From: Isoetes taiwanensis
Taxonomy: Eukaryota > Streptophyta > Lycopodiopsida > Isoetales > Isoetaceae
Assembly: GCA_021234155.1 (NCBI GenBank)
Contig: JAJEKV010000003.1
Span: 32,097,166-32,161,165 of the forward strand
Direction: 5' to 3'
Length of the DNA: 64,000 nucleotides
The notes beneath the pieces were generated by a model. That model did no database searches. It worked only from the letters and a program-made list of their open reading frames with translations, and was not told the origin of the DNA. The translations under genes and the position numbers were made by a program. Below, in pieces: positions 44,875-56,404 of the stretch (positions within the stretch are counted from its first letter, which is position 1; each line of letters starts with the position of its first letter).

Positions 44875-47800
44875 ATGGCAACTTCTCCTGAAAGCATTCA
44901 TTCTGCTAAACGAAGAATTTAGTTGGAGCTAGAAGCTAGGAGAAAACAAGAATCCAGAAGGAGGATTAGAGAATTGAAAAAGGAGAACATTGCACCTGCA
45001 GGACAGAAGAGAAAAGAACGTTCCTTGAATCAAAGAAGACAACAGGAACTTTCAAAAGAGTTAGAGGATTCTTTCTTTCACATTGTAAGGAATTGTGCCG
45101 ATGATGAATCAAAAGGAAGAGTAGCATACAGTTTTATAAAAAGGATCAAGCATTTACCGCATGTTACTATAGCAGATCCCAAGGAATTTCATATGATGAA
45201 AGACATGATTTTCAATGTGAGAGCAACCATGTAGGCATAAAATTTCAAAGAAGTACCAGTGTACTGCAAGTAAGTAAGACCATGTTCCAAATGGCAGCTT
45301 CTACAGTTAAAGGGATTAATCAGAGAACATTTTCAAGGCTTCTTTCAATTCCCAAAAAAATAGTAGCCCAGGCATTTAGAAGATGAAGATGTACAGAGTT
45401 TGATGCTGGTTCATAGTCAATGCATGTAAGAAAGAAGTGATTTGATGCACTTTCCCCTGAAGAGATAAGTCTTGTCAAAAGATTTTGGGATGAAGATACC
45501 CGAGTTTCACCTTATAAAAAACATGTTAGAAAGCATGTAACTGAGAGGTAAGAAAATTGATCATCCAATACATTTGCTGGAAGTGACACAGGTAATCTTT
45601 GAACCATCTACTTGTTATTAACTTGCTTATTTAGTTTCTCTTACACGGTTATGAAATCTAAATATCAATTCTTTATGTTCAGTTGCAACTATATCTTGCT
45701 TTTCAGAAGGAACATCATGAGATGAAATTTTCACAGCAGACTTTTGAAAGATTGAAACCAAGCTATATTATGAAGCTTCAAGAAAGAGAAACATATTGCT
45801 GCCAATACCATCTACATCTTGAATTTGCCATGCAAGCTATAAATAACATGAGGACTGGTCCTAATGGTGTATACAAAAAATGCAGGTCCAGCATGTGAAG
45901 CTAAAGAGCACACTCGCAAATCAACTAGTGATTATTGGAGACAAATTGTATGCGCAAAGGATGAGAATGATGAACGGCACAAGCATGCATGTCTAATGCA
46001 GACGTGTAATAAATGTGGTTTGAAGAGGTTAGTGTGGTTCCCTTGTAATTCCCAGTTTTGTTTACCTTGAATTTCATGCACTTGATTGATTTTAGTGCAG
46101 GCTGCACACCTACCCGAGAGAAACGATTAAGACTAGTAAGCAAGAGGTTAATTGGAAAGTGTTTGAAAAGATAGATCTATTTTAGATTTTGCTATATAAG
46201 TTTGTGAATAGAGAGGGTAGATTAAAGCTTACATCATTTTTGCAGCAAGAAGTCGAGAATAAGAAAATTAGGGCTGGCAAGAAACCTATAAAGGTGACAA
46301 GATTCGCATAAAAAGCAGGTTCTACTTTTAAATTCCATCAGCATGCAACTAAAACTTTGAAGAACTTTGTTCCACATAATTATAGAGCTTATTGGCAAGC
46401 CAAACAATTCAGGCAATGTTTGGCAACACTTCAAGATGATACCATTGTCTCTGTGATAGATTTTGCATAAAACTTCCAAAGTTCAACAGGAAGCTCAATC
46501 CTGCCTACCATTGGCATACTGACCAGGTCTCCAATACAGGAGAATGAGAGAAACAGTGGCAGAAGAAAGACAAAAGAAGAAAGAAGAAAAAAAGAGACAA
46601 AAAAAAAAAAAAAAACCTTTTTAAGTCTGATTTACATCAGACCATTAAGACCCCTAAGTCCGCTTGGACAGAGAAGACTTCTAGCTGCAGTCCTGAATAA
46701 GATACAGGTGACATATCCAATCCAGGCCTTGTTTTGAGATATACAGTTAAATAAGATTAAGGCTAAACGTACATAGAAAAATAAGATGGAAAGAACTTAG
46801 AAATAAAAAAGCAAATAAAGCCAGTTTATATAAGAACTCATTGAAGAACTTAATGTAAAAGAGGGAAAAGGCTTCAACATGAAGTTTTTTTGGAAAGTAG
46901 AACATAATTAGAGAGAAAACATCATAATACATGTAGAACTGAAGTGAAAACAGAAATAAGATCAAAGAAGCAGAGTTTTTGAATATTTAAGTAAAGATCA
47001 ACAAAATAGTAAGGACATAATATGCCATAATAGTATGAGAAACATAGCAGCTAGAAAATAAGGTTTGAATGTAGATTCAGATAAAAACTTGAATACTCTA
47101 GTAATAGTCTCCAATGTGTTGTAATCCAAATGAAGAAACATCGTTCTGCTATAAGCACAGCTCTGCAAGTCGTGTTCAAGCAAAGATACTTTTGCCCAAA
47201 CTATCATTATAAAAAACTTGACATGGAGGAACAAGTTTGGTTACCTGCAGTGGAACCAAATGCAAGTTAGCCAAGAATTGGGTAAATGCAAAAGCCACTA
47301 ACAGGTAAGCTATAAACTTGTTCGGCTTAACGCCCTTCACCACAAATATACCATAAGAAACGCTAAGACTAGCAATAACAGTTATGAGTGTATGAGATGA
47401 GCTGAAAAGCAAGTTAAGTGCAAGAGATCTACATTACTAACAGCGTATAACCAGAGAAATACAGCTATAGAGTGCAAAGTTTGAACATTATTACATTATG
47501 GCAGTTAGTAGTGTAGTGATGAAAAGTAACAAGCATAATGTAAACTGAATTTATACCTAACAAGCTAGGTCATTCAATCACTTTAAGGCAAACATCTATG
47601 ATAAACCAGAGAAAAGGTTAAGTCAGTCCCTAGATCTGGACAAGCTAGTAGAGTCTAGATTAATCATAACAGTAGAAGTCATACAGACAATAAATTAAAG
47701 AATGAACAGGGATAAAAATCTGTAAGGCTTGTTCAACAAGGAGAACAAGATAATCAGAGATGCAAAAGGAGCACAATATAGTAAGAAATTAAGAATGAAA

Positions 47801-50372
47801 CAACTGTTAACACTGAATTTTAAATGCAGAAGGAAACCTGATCAAAGTTGGCGATGGAATAAGCAAAAACAGTAAGTCTACAAGATATTATAGCATGATA
47901 GGGCTAATTTAAGATCTACAATACAACTATTATTTCGTACAGATAATATAGTAGCAGGGGACAATAGCAAAGATAATAATAGCTAAGATATAGAGAGAAC
48001 ATAATAAGCAGAATATGGGATGAATATGCATCAACGCTATAGGTCAGCTAAGCTAAGTTTAGTACATCAGAACATGAAGGGGACAAGATGAATAAGAGAG
48101 TTAAGCTAGATGTATAGGGAACCTGGTTAGCGTTGACGCCATCAATCCTATCGATAGGTGTGCTTGATTGAGTTTCTGAGACTATAATCACATCCTTGGC
48201 AATATTGACAGTAGGATTGGAAGGGCCTATATTCGCAGGAGTTGGAATTGAATCAATCTGTGCAGAGCTGCCTTCCCCTTCTAAAATAATCTGGTTCTTC
48301 TTAGCAACAGTGGCTGCCATCTTAGCAGGCTTATGGTAATCGAAGATCTTCCTTCTTTTCTCCTCTTTCTTTCTCTCTTCTTCCATTTTGATCAGAGTAG
48401 ATTTGTTAAAACCTCCTTTGCGTCTACCCATACACAGGGTATTCTCAGAATGATTCAAGCTGGCCGGATCATAACAGTAAGTAGGAGAACTAAGGAAATC
48501 AGGGTTACCATTGCCGTTATAAGGCGAAAAGCCTTGGAAGGCGAAAAGACTTGGATGTCTACGTCTCCGGCCATGGCGAGCAGCGTGAACGAACGTTAGC
48601 CCTAAAACAATTATTTGTGATTTGGGATTATCCAAAAAAAAAAAAAAATGTCAGCCTTAGAACAAGATTAAAAAATGTAAGATGTGCATATAGTGGAAGC
48701 AAATTCCAAGATACAAAATCATATAGCTTAAATACTATGGTAACATGGCTGAGGTCATAAGGATAAGCTGAAATGTAGAGCCCAATGGATAAAAACAATA
48801 AGTTTGAAGTAGTCTAGACTGCAAATTGTTAATGAGTAATACTTCAAGGTGTGTTCAACTGACATTTGAGCAGTGTGGTTATTGCACAAAATTGACACCT
48901 ACTAGCCAGATTCCCACTGATTCCTGAACAAACTCTCCTGCTTCTACTCTGGTTAGGGAACTCAGAATAATACACAAGATTAGAGCCTTGTTGAACATGT
49001 CCGTCAGTACTGTACATAAGGCATTAGTTCAACTGACATTTGAGCAGTGTGGTTATTGCACAAAATTGATACCTACTAGGCAAGCATAAAAAAAAAAAAA
49101 AAAAAAAAAAAAAGAAGAAGAAGTTGCAAAAGAGAGAAGAAAAGACTCTTTGAGAGGAATTGTGAAGGAGACTCATTTTTATATAAGTCATGATAAAACT
49201 CATGATACTGATTTTGTCCAGCATTGTCGCCAAAATCATGCAGATTGGCTACAGTCTATGGGAATTAGCTATAACGAACCTGTTTTTTGGAGTGATGGTT
49301 GTTCCTCACAGTTTAAGTCCTCACAAGACCATTTCACTTCCTAGGCAGGTTTCATAAACGTCTTGAAGAGGACATTGTCTAGAATTTTTTTGCTAGCTCA
49401 CATGGAAAAGATGAGCATGTGGAAAGAAATTGCAGTGTGCAAAGGAGATAGGCGCGTTTCTTAGTTGGCACTTCAACAACAATTCAACTGGTAATGACAT
49501 TATAAGGTACACTTAAATGGTCAATCTTTGTTCTTTGAAATACATGTGCAGTGTTGTTTGCTGCCAGAACTTGGTTACTTAAAGCACCTGTTTAAATATT
49601 CTGTCAGCAATTAAAGGCATGAAATTAGGAATTGTTGGTAGGTGTGGTTGTTCTTTTGTAGTCCATGATGTGGCACATGGTACTTCTTATTAATTTGTCT
49701 CCTTCTGTTTCTACTTGTTTATAATAGTCATCATGAATTGCTTCATCAGCCCTGTCAGCACTACTTCTGAGAAATTGATTCCTCAAAAATAGACAGATCT
49801 GAGAGATTTGACTGTGATGCTTTGAAAAGAACTACACAGCTCCATTGCATAAGACCATGTGATAAGGGCAACACTTTTAAGGTAGCCTATAAACCGTTCT
49901 CATGCTTCTGTGAAAATTGTGTTCAATTTAACTGGGACTCATGCAGCACCAAGTCTCGTATTGGTAGTTGGAAGAACACTGAACTAAAGGAGCCTAAAGC
50001 AATAATTAATGCTACTAATGAGGACTTGCAGATAGAAAGTGAGCATGAAGAAGAGGTTGATGAGGAAGACTATGATATAGTTAGTTCTATAATTGAGGTG
50101 GGAGATAACTTCGCTGTCAATGCAGAAGAAGGTAATGAGGGGGTAGATTTTTATGTATTGAAGTGCATAGAAGCAAAGAACACTTTGCTTGAAGATGCTA
50201 TGGATGGATGGGGAAATGTATTTGGAGTTGTATCTATTGTTGTCTCAGGACATTACTATAAACAGGTAGATGGACTCAAAGTTCTCATATTAGTGTGTAC
50301 AGCCACCTTGTGAGATTACCCAACTTTGACATGACTATAGATGAAGAGGATTCTAGCTTGTAAACTATGGCT
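44875..50372 (+). pseudogene. Second RNase-H-like transposase ('SDGCSSQFK' type), split by an insertion
   Basis: ATG at 44875 (MATSPESIHSAKRRI, stop, LELEARRKQESRRR). Then ALSPEEISLVKRFWDEDTRV and an intron-like break; FQKEHHEMKFSQQTFERLKP, CQYHLHLEFAMQAI, CNKCGLKRL, then LQDDTIVSVIDFA at about 46450 (D-F-A/S-E-N motif, first catalytic Asp). The gene is interrupted at about 46612-49090. It resumes with ETHFYISHDKTHDTDFVQHC, FWSDGCSSQFKSSQ (second Asp), FASSHGKDEHVERN, a cysteine region SCFCENCVQFNWDSC and the tail GDNFAVNAEEGNEGVDFYVL...YYKQVDG. This order of motifs (DFSEN, SDGxxSQ, SHGKGxCDG) is known to me from unclassified transposases in animals and seed-free plants. Several stops. Confidence 0.65.
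46612..49090 (-). mobile_element. 2.5-kb insertion bounded by poly-A runs
   Basis: Splits transposase 2 inside a Lys/Glu-rich, A-rich coding stretch: an A17 run ends at about 46612 and an A26 run starts at 49088, followed by gaagaagaag coding again. The insert carries a minus-strand frame, 48635-48048, that includes MGRRKGGFNKSTLIKMEEER, KIFDYHKPAKMAATVAKKNQ and ANIGPSNPTVNIAKDVIIVS. An overlapping frame from 48577 reads MAGDVDIQVFSPSKAF then LITAMVTLISLVLLLTVMI (membrane-like). A 50-bp direct repeat (ttcaactgacatttgagcag...) is at 48853 and 49027. The type of element is unknown; retroposition is suggested only by the A-tracts. Confidence 0.4.
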
Positions 50373-50919
50373 GAAGATACATGCGAACAAATTATATAGA
50401 GCTTCCCAACCTCGGCCTAAATTCACTATTCATTTGCTATTGAGTAAAATACTGTTCATTTGGTCTTTGACTCAAATACTGTTCATAGTTTGACTATATA
50501 AAGAAGAAACATTGGAAAAAAATGAAAGCAATGGAAAGCAATGCAAGGCACTTATAACCTAATTTGGTATTGAGAATGAAATTTACAAAATTGTGGCATT
50601 TAACTGCCTGAATTACATATCAAAGTATCAATGTGGCATATTGTACTATATCAACATATACAACCTGTAAGTATCACTGCAAACATGTAGGTAGATCTGA
50701 ATACATATAAACCTATGTCCTAAATTTTGAAAACCTGTAGTTAACATGTTAATCCTTCATCAATTTCTGAAATCTATCCATGTGTCCTGAACTTTGAAAG
50801 GTTTCCCTTAACCATTATGGCTGACCATTGCAATAGGCCTTCACCAATTCAGTTGTCTCCTCTCCCAATGCAAAATCTACCATGGTTTCCAAAATCTTTA
50901 GTGCTTCCTCTGTGTATTG

Positions 50920-52905
50920 CTATGGTCTACAATGTGCCTTAAGTATGAGAGAGAAATCATCAACACGTGCTACATCCTTAAACACTGGCAAGAGCTGTTC
51001 TAATTCAGAATCATCTGCATCCAAATTGAACTCAGGTACCAAAAGAGATGTGGAAGATGGAGAAGCAACGGTTTTGTGAATACTATCATCCAACAATATG
51101 CAATTCCCCTCATATTGTGGATATTCACTAAAAATCTTAGACAATAGTTTCAAATACAATGGTTTGTCAGATCTAATTGGCCACTTGAAGGGCATCTCGA
51201 GGCAATGAGACTGGTCCCACACAAACACAAAGTCACGTTTCATATTTGGTGCTATTCCATCAAGAACTTCATTGACATTAACATAGTTCATGGAAGACCA
51301 AATTGCTATATCAAAATCTATCATAGCTGCCTTCAAAAATTCTCTAGAATTAGGCCTTAACACAATCAATTTCTTGCTTGCCTTTGTAATCCACAATCTA
51401 TTGTCCACACATACAGGATTGTTCCTGTTGTATGTCCTCCCTAGAACACCATTCACATCTAAAATAAAAGGTTTCCAAAATGTTTTGATATTTCATTCCA
51501 TCTATAATTGTCCATATTACAAACTAAAATTGATACTAGAAGTATTAATTCCACCAAAAACACCAGAATTTGCACCAGAATTTCAACCAGACTTCGAATA
51601 GTAGTAGCACCAAAATTTCCACCAAACTTTCCGCAAATTTTCAGGTCAAAACCCTTCATCATCTTGCGAATAACCTCCTGAGATATGAATGGCATAACAA
51701 TGCTGCAATTGTGAAGATAACCACCAGAAATGTTGCCAATTTGAACTTGATATTCTAAAAACTTGCATGCTTCACATCTGGAGAAGATTCCATTCATGTC
51801 TATCTTTGTTTAGCTGTATGTTATCATCCTTCAAATCCAAAGCAAGAAACTGTTGATCAAAACTAGGAACAATGGCAACAGAATTAACAACACTTCCAAT
51901 AGTGGTAGGTTCAACAGAATTCATCTGATAACTCGGAACAACATGCACAACATCCATACCACCAGAAGTTGGCACACCGGAACTACCTGGACATGGAATA
52001 CTAGAACTACCTGCACCTTGCATTCCTCGATCCATATCATCAAGCTTCTCGAGTTCTTCCTTGTATATATCTTAAACATTCTTCTCTTTCCTTTCTCATC
52101 AAAAGACTATGAAACACTTGACATAGCACTAAATCTAAGGTCTTGTCATACCTCCAATATATTATAAACTTAAAACACATTAAATAGTTAAAAGAAAGAA
52201 CAATGAAGAAGGCACATTTAGAATATGCCTCAGACTTCTGCTGGCCAGTCACTCTCATCCCAACATTAGCAGGAACATGAGCTCTTGTCATTCAAGAAAC
52301 CCCAGTACATCTACCAGACTTCTTGTTGAACTGTCCCTCATAGTAAACAATATATACTTCACCCAATTAGCCAATTTTCTAGCAGATACCCTATTTTTAG
52401 AATTAAACTAGATAGGTCCCCTATGGTTAACAATTGCTTGCATTAAACAATGGCAATTTCCAGCAGTCCATCACTATTAGGCTTAGGCACAGGCAAATGT
52501 TTTCGCAATTGTCTAAATGTAACAACTACATCGGACTCGTAGCACCGACAAGGTCCTCAAAATTGTTCCTTCCGATAATGATCATATCATTATCATTATT
52601 CTTAGAAAGTCTCTCATTATATTCAAGAAATTCATGTCCATTTTCTGATCCAACCGAGAAATCAGTCATCAGCAACTGATGCACCTCATCCTGACCTCGA
52701 ATAGCAAATCAAGACACATAATAGTAAAGGAACCTCTTTAGTAAACCTTTAGGATGACAAATCGAATGGTTTGCATCAGTAGGTAGCAACTGCTCACTAC
52801 GATAAGGTATTTCTGCCACTTTCTTCCTCTTCTTGCACACCCTTGGAGTGTTCCTAGAATGTCTCATAGATGCCACACACGCAAACCTTGCCCTCTTAAA
52901 TATGA
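50920..52905 (-). pseudogene. FCP1/SCP-type (HAD) phosphatase fused to repeat copy B
   Basis: Minus strand, transcribed right to left. 52863-52430 is the homologue of copy A exon 1 (MRHSRNTPRVCKKRKKVAEI) with an in-frame TGA (YYVS-stop-FAIRGQ). A second exon-like block lies at 52290 (MTRAHVPANVGMRVTGQQKS) and a third at 52090-51770 (MDRGMQGAGSSSIPCPGSSG). 51490-50920 is an open 185-residue phosphatase domain: motif I FILDVNGVLGRTYN, RPNSREFLKAAMIDFDIAIW then SSMNYVNVNEVL, FVFVWDQSHCLEMPFKWPI, ILLDDSIHKTVASPSST and DDSELEQLLPVFKDVARVDD. The D-V-N-G-V form of motif I lacks the usual second Asp, so activity is doubtful. The phosphatase part is better preserved than the N-terminal part. Confidence 0.7.
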
Positions 52906-53084
52906 GAGATTCTTTGATGCAAAATTTTACCTCAGAAACTCCACTATTAGCAATCTGATTTCTTGATGTCTTCTAATCATTGCATCAAGTTTATGAAATA
53001 TATCATGAAGTCTGCAAGAAACAAAGCTAAATTAATAAAATTTAACAAATATAAAACAAGTAATAAATATAAAATAAGTACTCA

Positions 53085-53321
53085 CTATTCTGGAGGGTAA
53101 AATGATCCTAGCTTGTCTTTCTTCACTACTTGCATCATAAATTTCTCTAATAAAGATAAAAATATGCAAAGATCTAGTTCTGGATGCGTGTGGACAACAT
53201 CTGATACTGTTTTACCAGCAGCCAAGCCACTCATGATGGGCCTAGGAATGGAGCAATCCAATGTACTGATAAGCCCAATTGGCCAAGAGGATAGAAAACT
53301 ACCCACATGGCCAGGGGTCAA
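53085..53321 (-). pseudogene. Fragment related to the tail of FCP1-type copy A
   Basis: Reads AAGKTVSDVVHTHPELD, then FLSLLEKFMMQVVKKDKLGS. The TVxxVxxxxPELD pattern also occurs in the FCP1-type pseudogene at 32503-32742 (MTVGEVLDSYPELD). In both places it lies a few hundred bases upstream, in the minus sense, of the shared 1.43-kb repeat. Function unknown. Confidence 0.35.
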
Positions 53322-53478
53322 ACCTAATAAGTCCTACTAGGATTAAGAAAAGAACTGAAGATATAGAACAATTCTATACTCCAATGGTGGCTAAAAAGGG
53401 AACAAAGAAGTTTCATTTCACTTCCAATAGCCCTGCTCTTAACTTGAGAGTCTAGGAGAGAAAAAGATACCCTGCATA

Positions 53479-56356
53479 ATGAAGATTGTTACATGGAATA
53501 TGAGGGGAATCAAGGGCCCCCTCAAAAGGAAAAGAGCCTTGATTGCATTAAGAGAAATGAAGGCTGATATAATCTTAATGCAGAAGCACAGATTACCTAG
53601 TTTCGAAGCTGAAATGCTAGGTACATGGATTTTTTCAAATGGAGACTCTGTGTGGGCACACGCAGATGGGACAAGAGGAGGAATTAGCATGGTTTGGTCT
53701 GAATACACATGCACCAAAAAATTTAAACATCCTTCAGGTAGATGGACAGCAGCTACACTGGAAAAAGGGGCAGAGGTTGTGAGTATTATCAATGTATATG
53801 TCATCTATTGAGCCTAATGAAAGGGAGGAACAATGGAATCAAATCAAGCATTGGATTGATGGAAACAATTTGGAGAACATTTTAATAGCTGGAGGAATTC
53901 AACAACACCGCAACCTGGGACTAGAAGTTGGGGAAGAAATTGAATATGACTAAAAGTGAAAGGGCAGCATGGGATCAGCTCATGTCTGGCTTCAGTTACA
54001 TTATTCCATCATCATCGAATGTTTACTCTTGGAGCAATAAAAGAAAAGGGGAACAAAGAACTTATTGCCTGTTGGATAGAATTTACATTTGCAACAGGTC
54101 ATTGAATTCTTGGGATTCATCTTTGGTTACATGTGATACAACTCTATCTCAGATCATTATCCACAATGTCTTGAAAACAAAATTTCTTCCAAAAGAGGTG
54201 GAACAAATATCCCTTTCAAGTTCAATACAGAGATGCTCAACATTAAGGATTTTTGTGTAGAATTCAAGGAATTCTATATCAATTTAGATCCAATCCCCAA
54301 ATCTGAATCCTTGAAGGCTTTCAGCCAAAGGGTTAAACAGATAAAAAATTGGATTAAAAAGTGGGGAAAGGATTGATCCCAGAAAAAGAAGAAAGAGAAA
54401 CAAGATATTTACGAGGCTATAAGAAAGACCAGGGGTCTGTTATTTGGAGATAAGGACAATAGACTTTTGCAGGATCAAGAAGAGGAGCTGGAAAAAAAGG
54501 TTAAGCTTGTTGAGGAAAAAGAAGCAAAGGCCCTTGCAATGAGAAGCAGAAGTAAATATGTGAATGGATAATGGAAGTTCAATGTTTTTCTTCAGAATAG
54601 CCAAAAACAGGATCTTGAATAATGGAATTATCAAAATCAAGGATGGTCAAAATAAAATTATTGAGGATCAAAAGCAGATTGAAGATTTTTTTTAGGATGA
54701 ATATTCCAAGCTTTTTGAGCACCATCAGGTCGAGGATCAAACCCTGTTATAGTTTTTTAAAGACATTCCTCACAATACAGAAAGAATTGAGGAAGAGGAT
54801 ATTCTAGCAGTCCCTCAGGAAAAAGAGATTTTGAAAACTCTTAGATCAATGGCTTAGGGCAAAAATCCAAGGCCAGATGGACTACATTGAATTCTGGGAT
54901 ATAATGAAGGAGGATTTGGTCATGGAGAGCTTCAAGGTTACACCCAGTAATCAATGCTGAGCATATTACTTTGATCCCAAAGGTAGATAGTCCAGAAAGC
55001 CTTGGTGATTGGAGACCAATTATTCTGACCAACACTAACTATAAAGTATCGGCTAATCCTTGCAAATAGGCTGAAAATTATCTTGCATAAGTTGATAAGC
55101 CCATGTCAATCTGCTTTTCTACCTCAAAGAAACATTCTGGACAACTGCTTTAATGTAAATGCTTCTTCTGCTATTATTATAAATGGCACACCATCAAAAC
55201 CTTTTCAATGCAAAAGGGGAGTAAGGCAAGGTTGTCCATTAGCCCCATATCTCTTTTTAATCATAGCTGAAATGGTGACTAGGATGGCAATCTGCTTGCA
55301 ACAAAGGAAGATGACAAACTGCCTGGAGATGCCCCAAGGAAATGATGCCTTTACCATTACGCAATATGCTGATGACACATTTGTGCTTCTCAAGTATGGG
55401 GATGATAGCTTACAAAACTTTTTGAAGGCCATTGACAAGTTTGGAGCAGCTGCTGGAGTAGTAGTCAACAATGCAAAAAGTGCTATAGTTTTTTATACTC
55501 AAGAACCAGCCATTCAAGGAATTAGAAGCCTTGATAATAAGGTAGACACTAAGATTTTGGGAATTCCATTAGCCCTTAATAGCTCCTTGCATTATGGGAG
55601 CCCATAGTATCCAGAATCAAGAAAAAGCTGAATATGTACTCCTCCTCCTTATCATTAGCTGGTAGGGTGGAAATTGCAAACGTTGTTATAGGAAGCACAC
55701 ATGTATTTTTCTTCAGTAATTGTGGGAGATAAAGCATCTTATAAGCAGATAGAGTTGCTATAAGGAAATTCATATGGCAGGGCTCTCATAAAGTGGCATG
55801 GTCTGATTTAGTCAAAGATAGGAAAGATGGAGGACTTGGATGTCAAGACTTATTTGTACAAGCCCAAGCCCTTGCAGCAAAAATGGTGCAGAGAGCCTTA
55901 TACATGGACAGACCCTCACCAGCTCTCAAACTAATCAGGTATTGGCTACAGAACTCTCATCCAGCTGGAAGTATTACCATAATAAAACGTAGCCTGCCCG
56001 ATTCAGCTTTTTTTCAAGTAACTCCATGTTCAGGGACATTTAGCATTATGAGGAGAATACTTGATGCTTGGAATAATGCTACACTATGCTATAGACCACC
56101 CTGTTTGGATGCTAGATGCAAAGATGTCAATTGTTCTTGGCACTCTGCCTTAGCACCAGAAGGTATTGGATGTCTAGCTTTCCAACACTCCCAAAAATAC
56201 ATGCAATGGCATAATGCAGGCATCAAGACAATTGAGGACTTAAGATCCTCTGATGGTTGGTTGACATGGGAAGAATTGGGTAGCAGAACTAAAGGGTTTG
56301 AGATAAACAAAAAGATTTATCAGTTAGTGATGAGAATTAGACAAGAATCATGATCT
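53479..56356 (+). mobile_element. L1-type LINE ORF2 (endonuclease, reverse transcriptase), broken
   Basis: APE-type endonuclease at 53479-53811: MKIVTWNMRGIKGPLKRKRA, ADIILMQKHRLPSF and GGISMVW. The usual catalytic Glu of Q-E-x-K/R is Lys here (QKHRL). 53928-54260 continues the endonuclease (YSWSNKRKGEQRTYCLLDRI). RT: GDWRPIILTN at about 55010, SPCQSAFLPQRNILDN at 55100, then a deletion removing motif A; GVRQGCPLAPYLFL and QYADDTFVLLKYGDD (motif C) to 55607. The C-terminal part is 55793-56353 (DLVKDRKDGGLGCQDLF). Many stops and frameshifts. The element is interrupted at about 56400 by another LINE and continues at 61083. Confidence 0.85.
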
Positions 56357-56404
56357 TAGTCAGAACTCCAATCAGTGGCAGCTAAACAATAAGGAGGTGT
56401 AATT

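Noticed and set aside
47176-47412. Hydrophobic minus frame, membrane-like
   Set aside because: Short, AT-rich, no start context or relatives; part of the poly-A bounded insertion.
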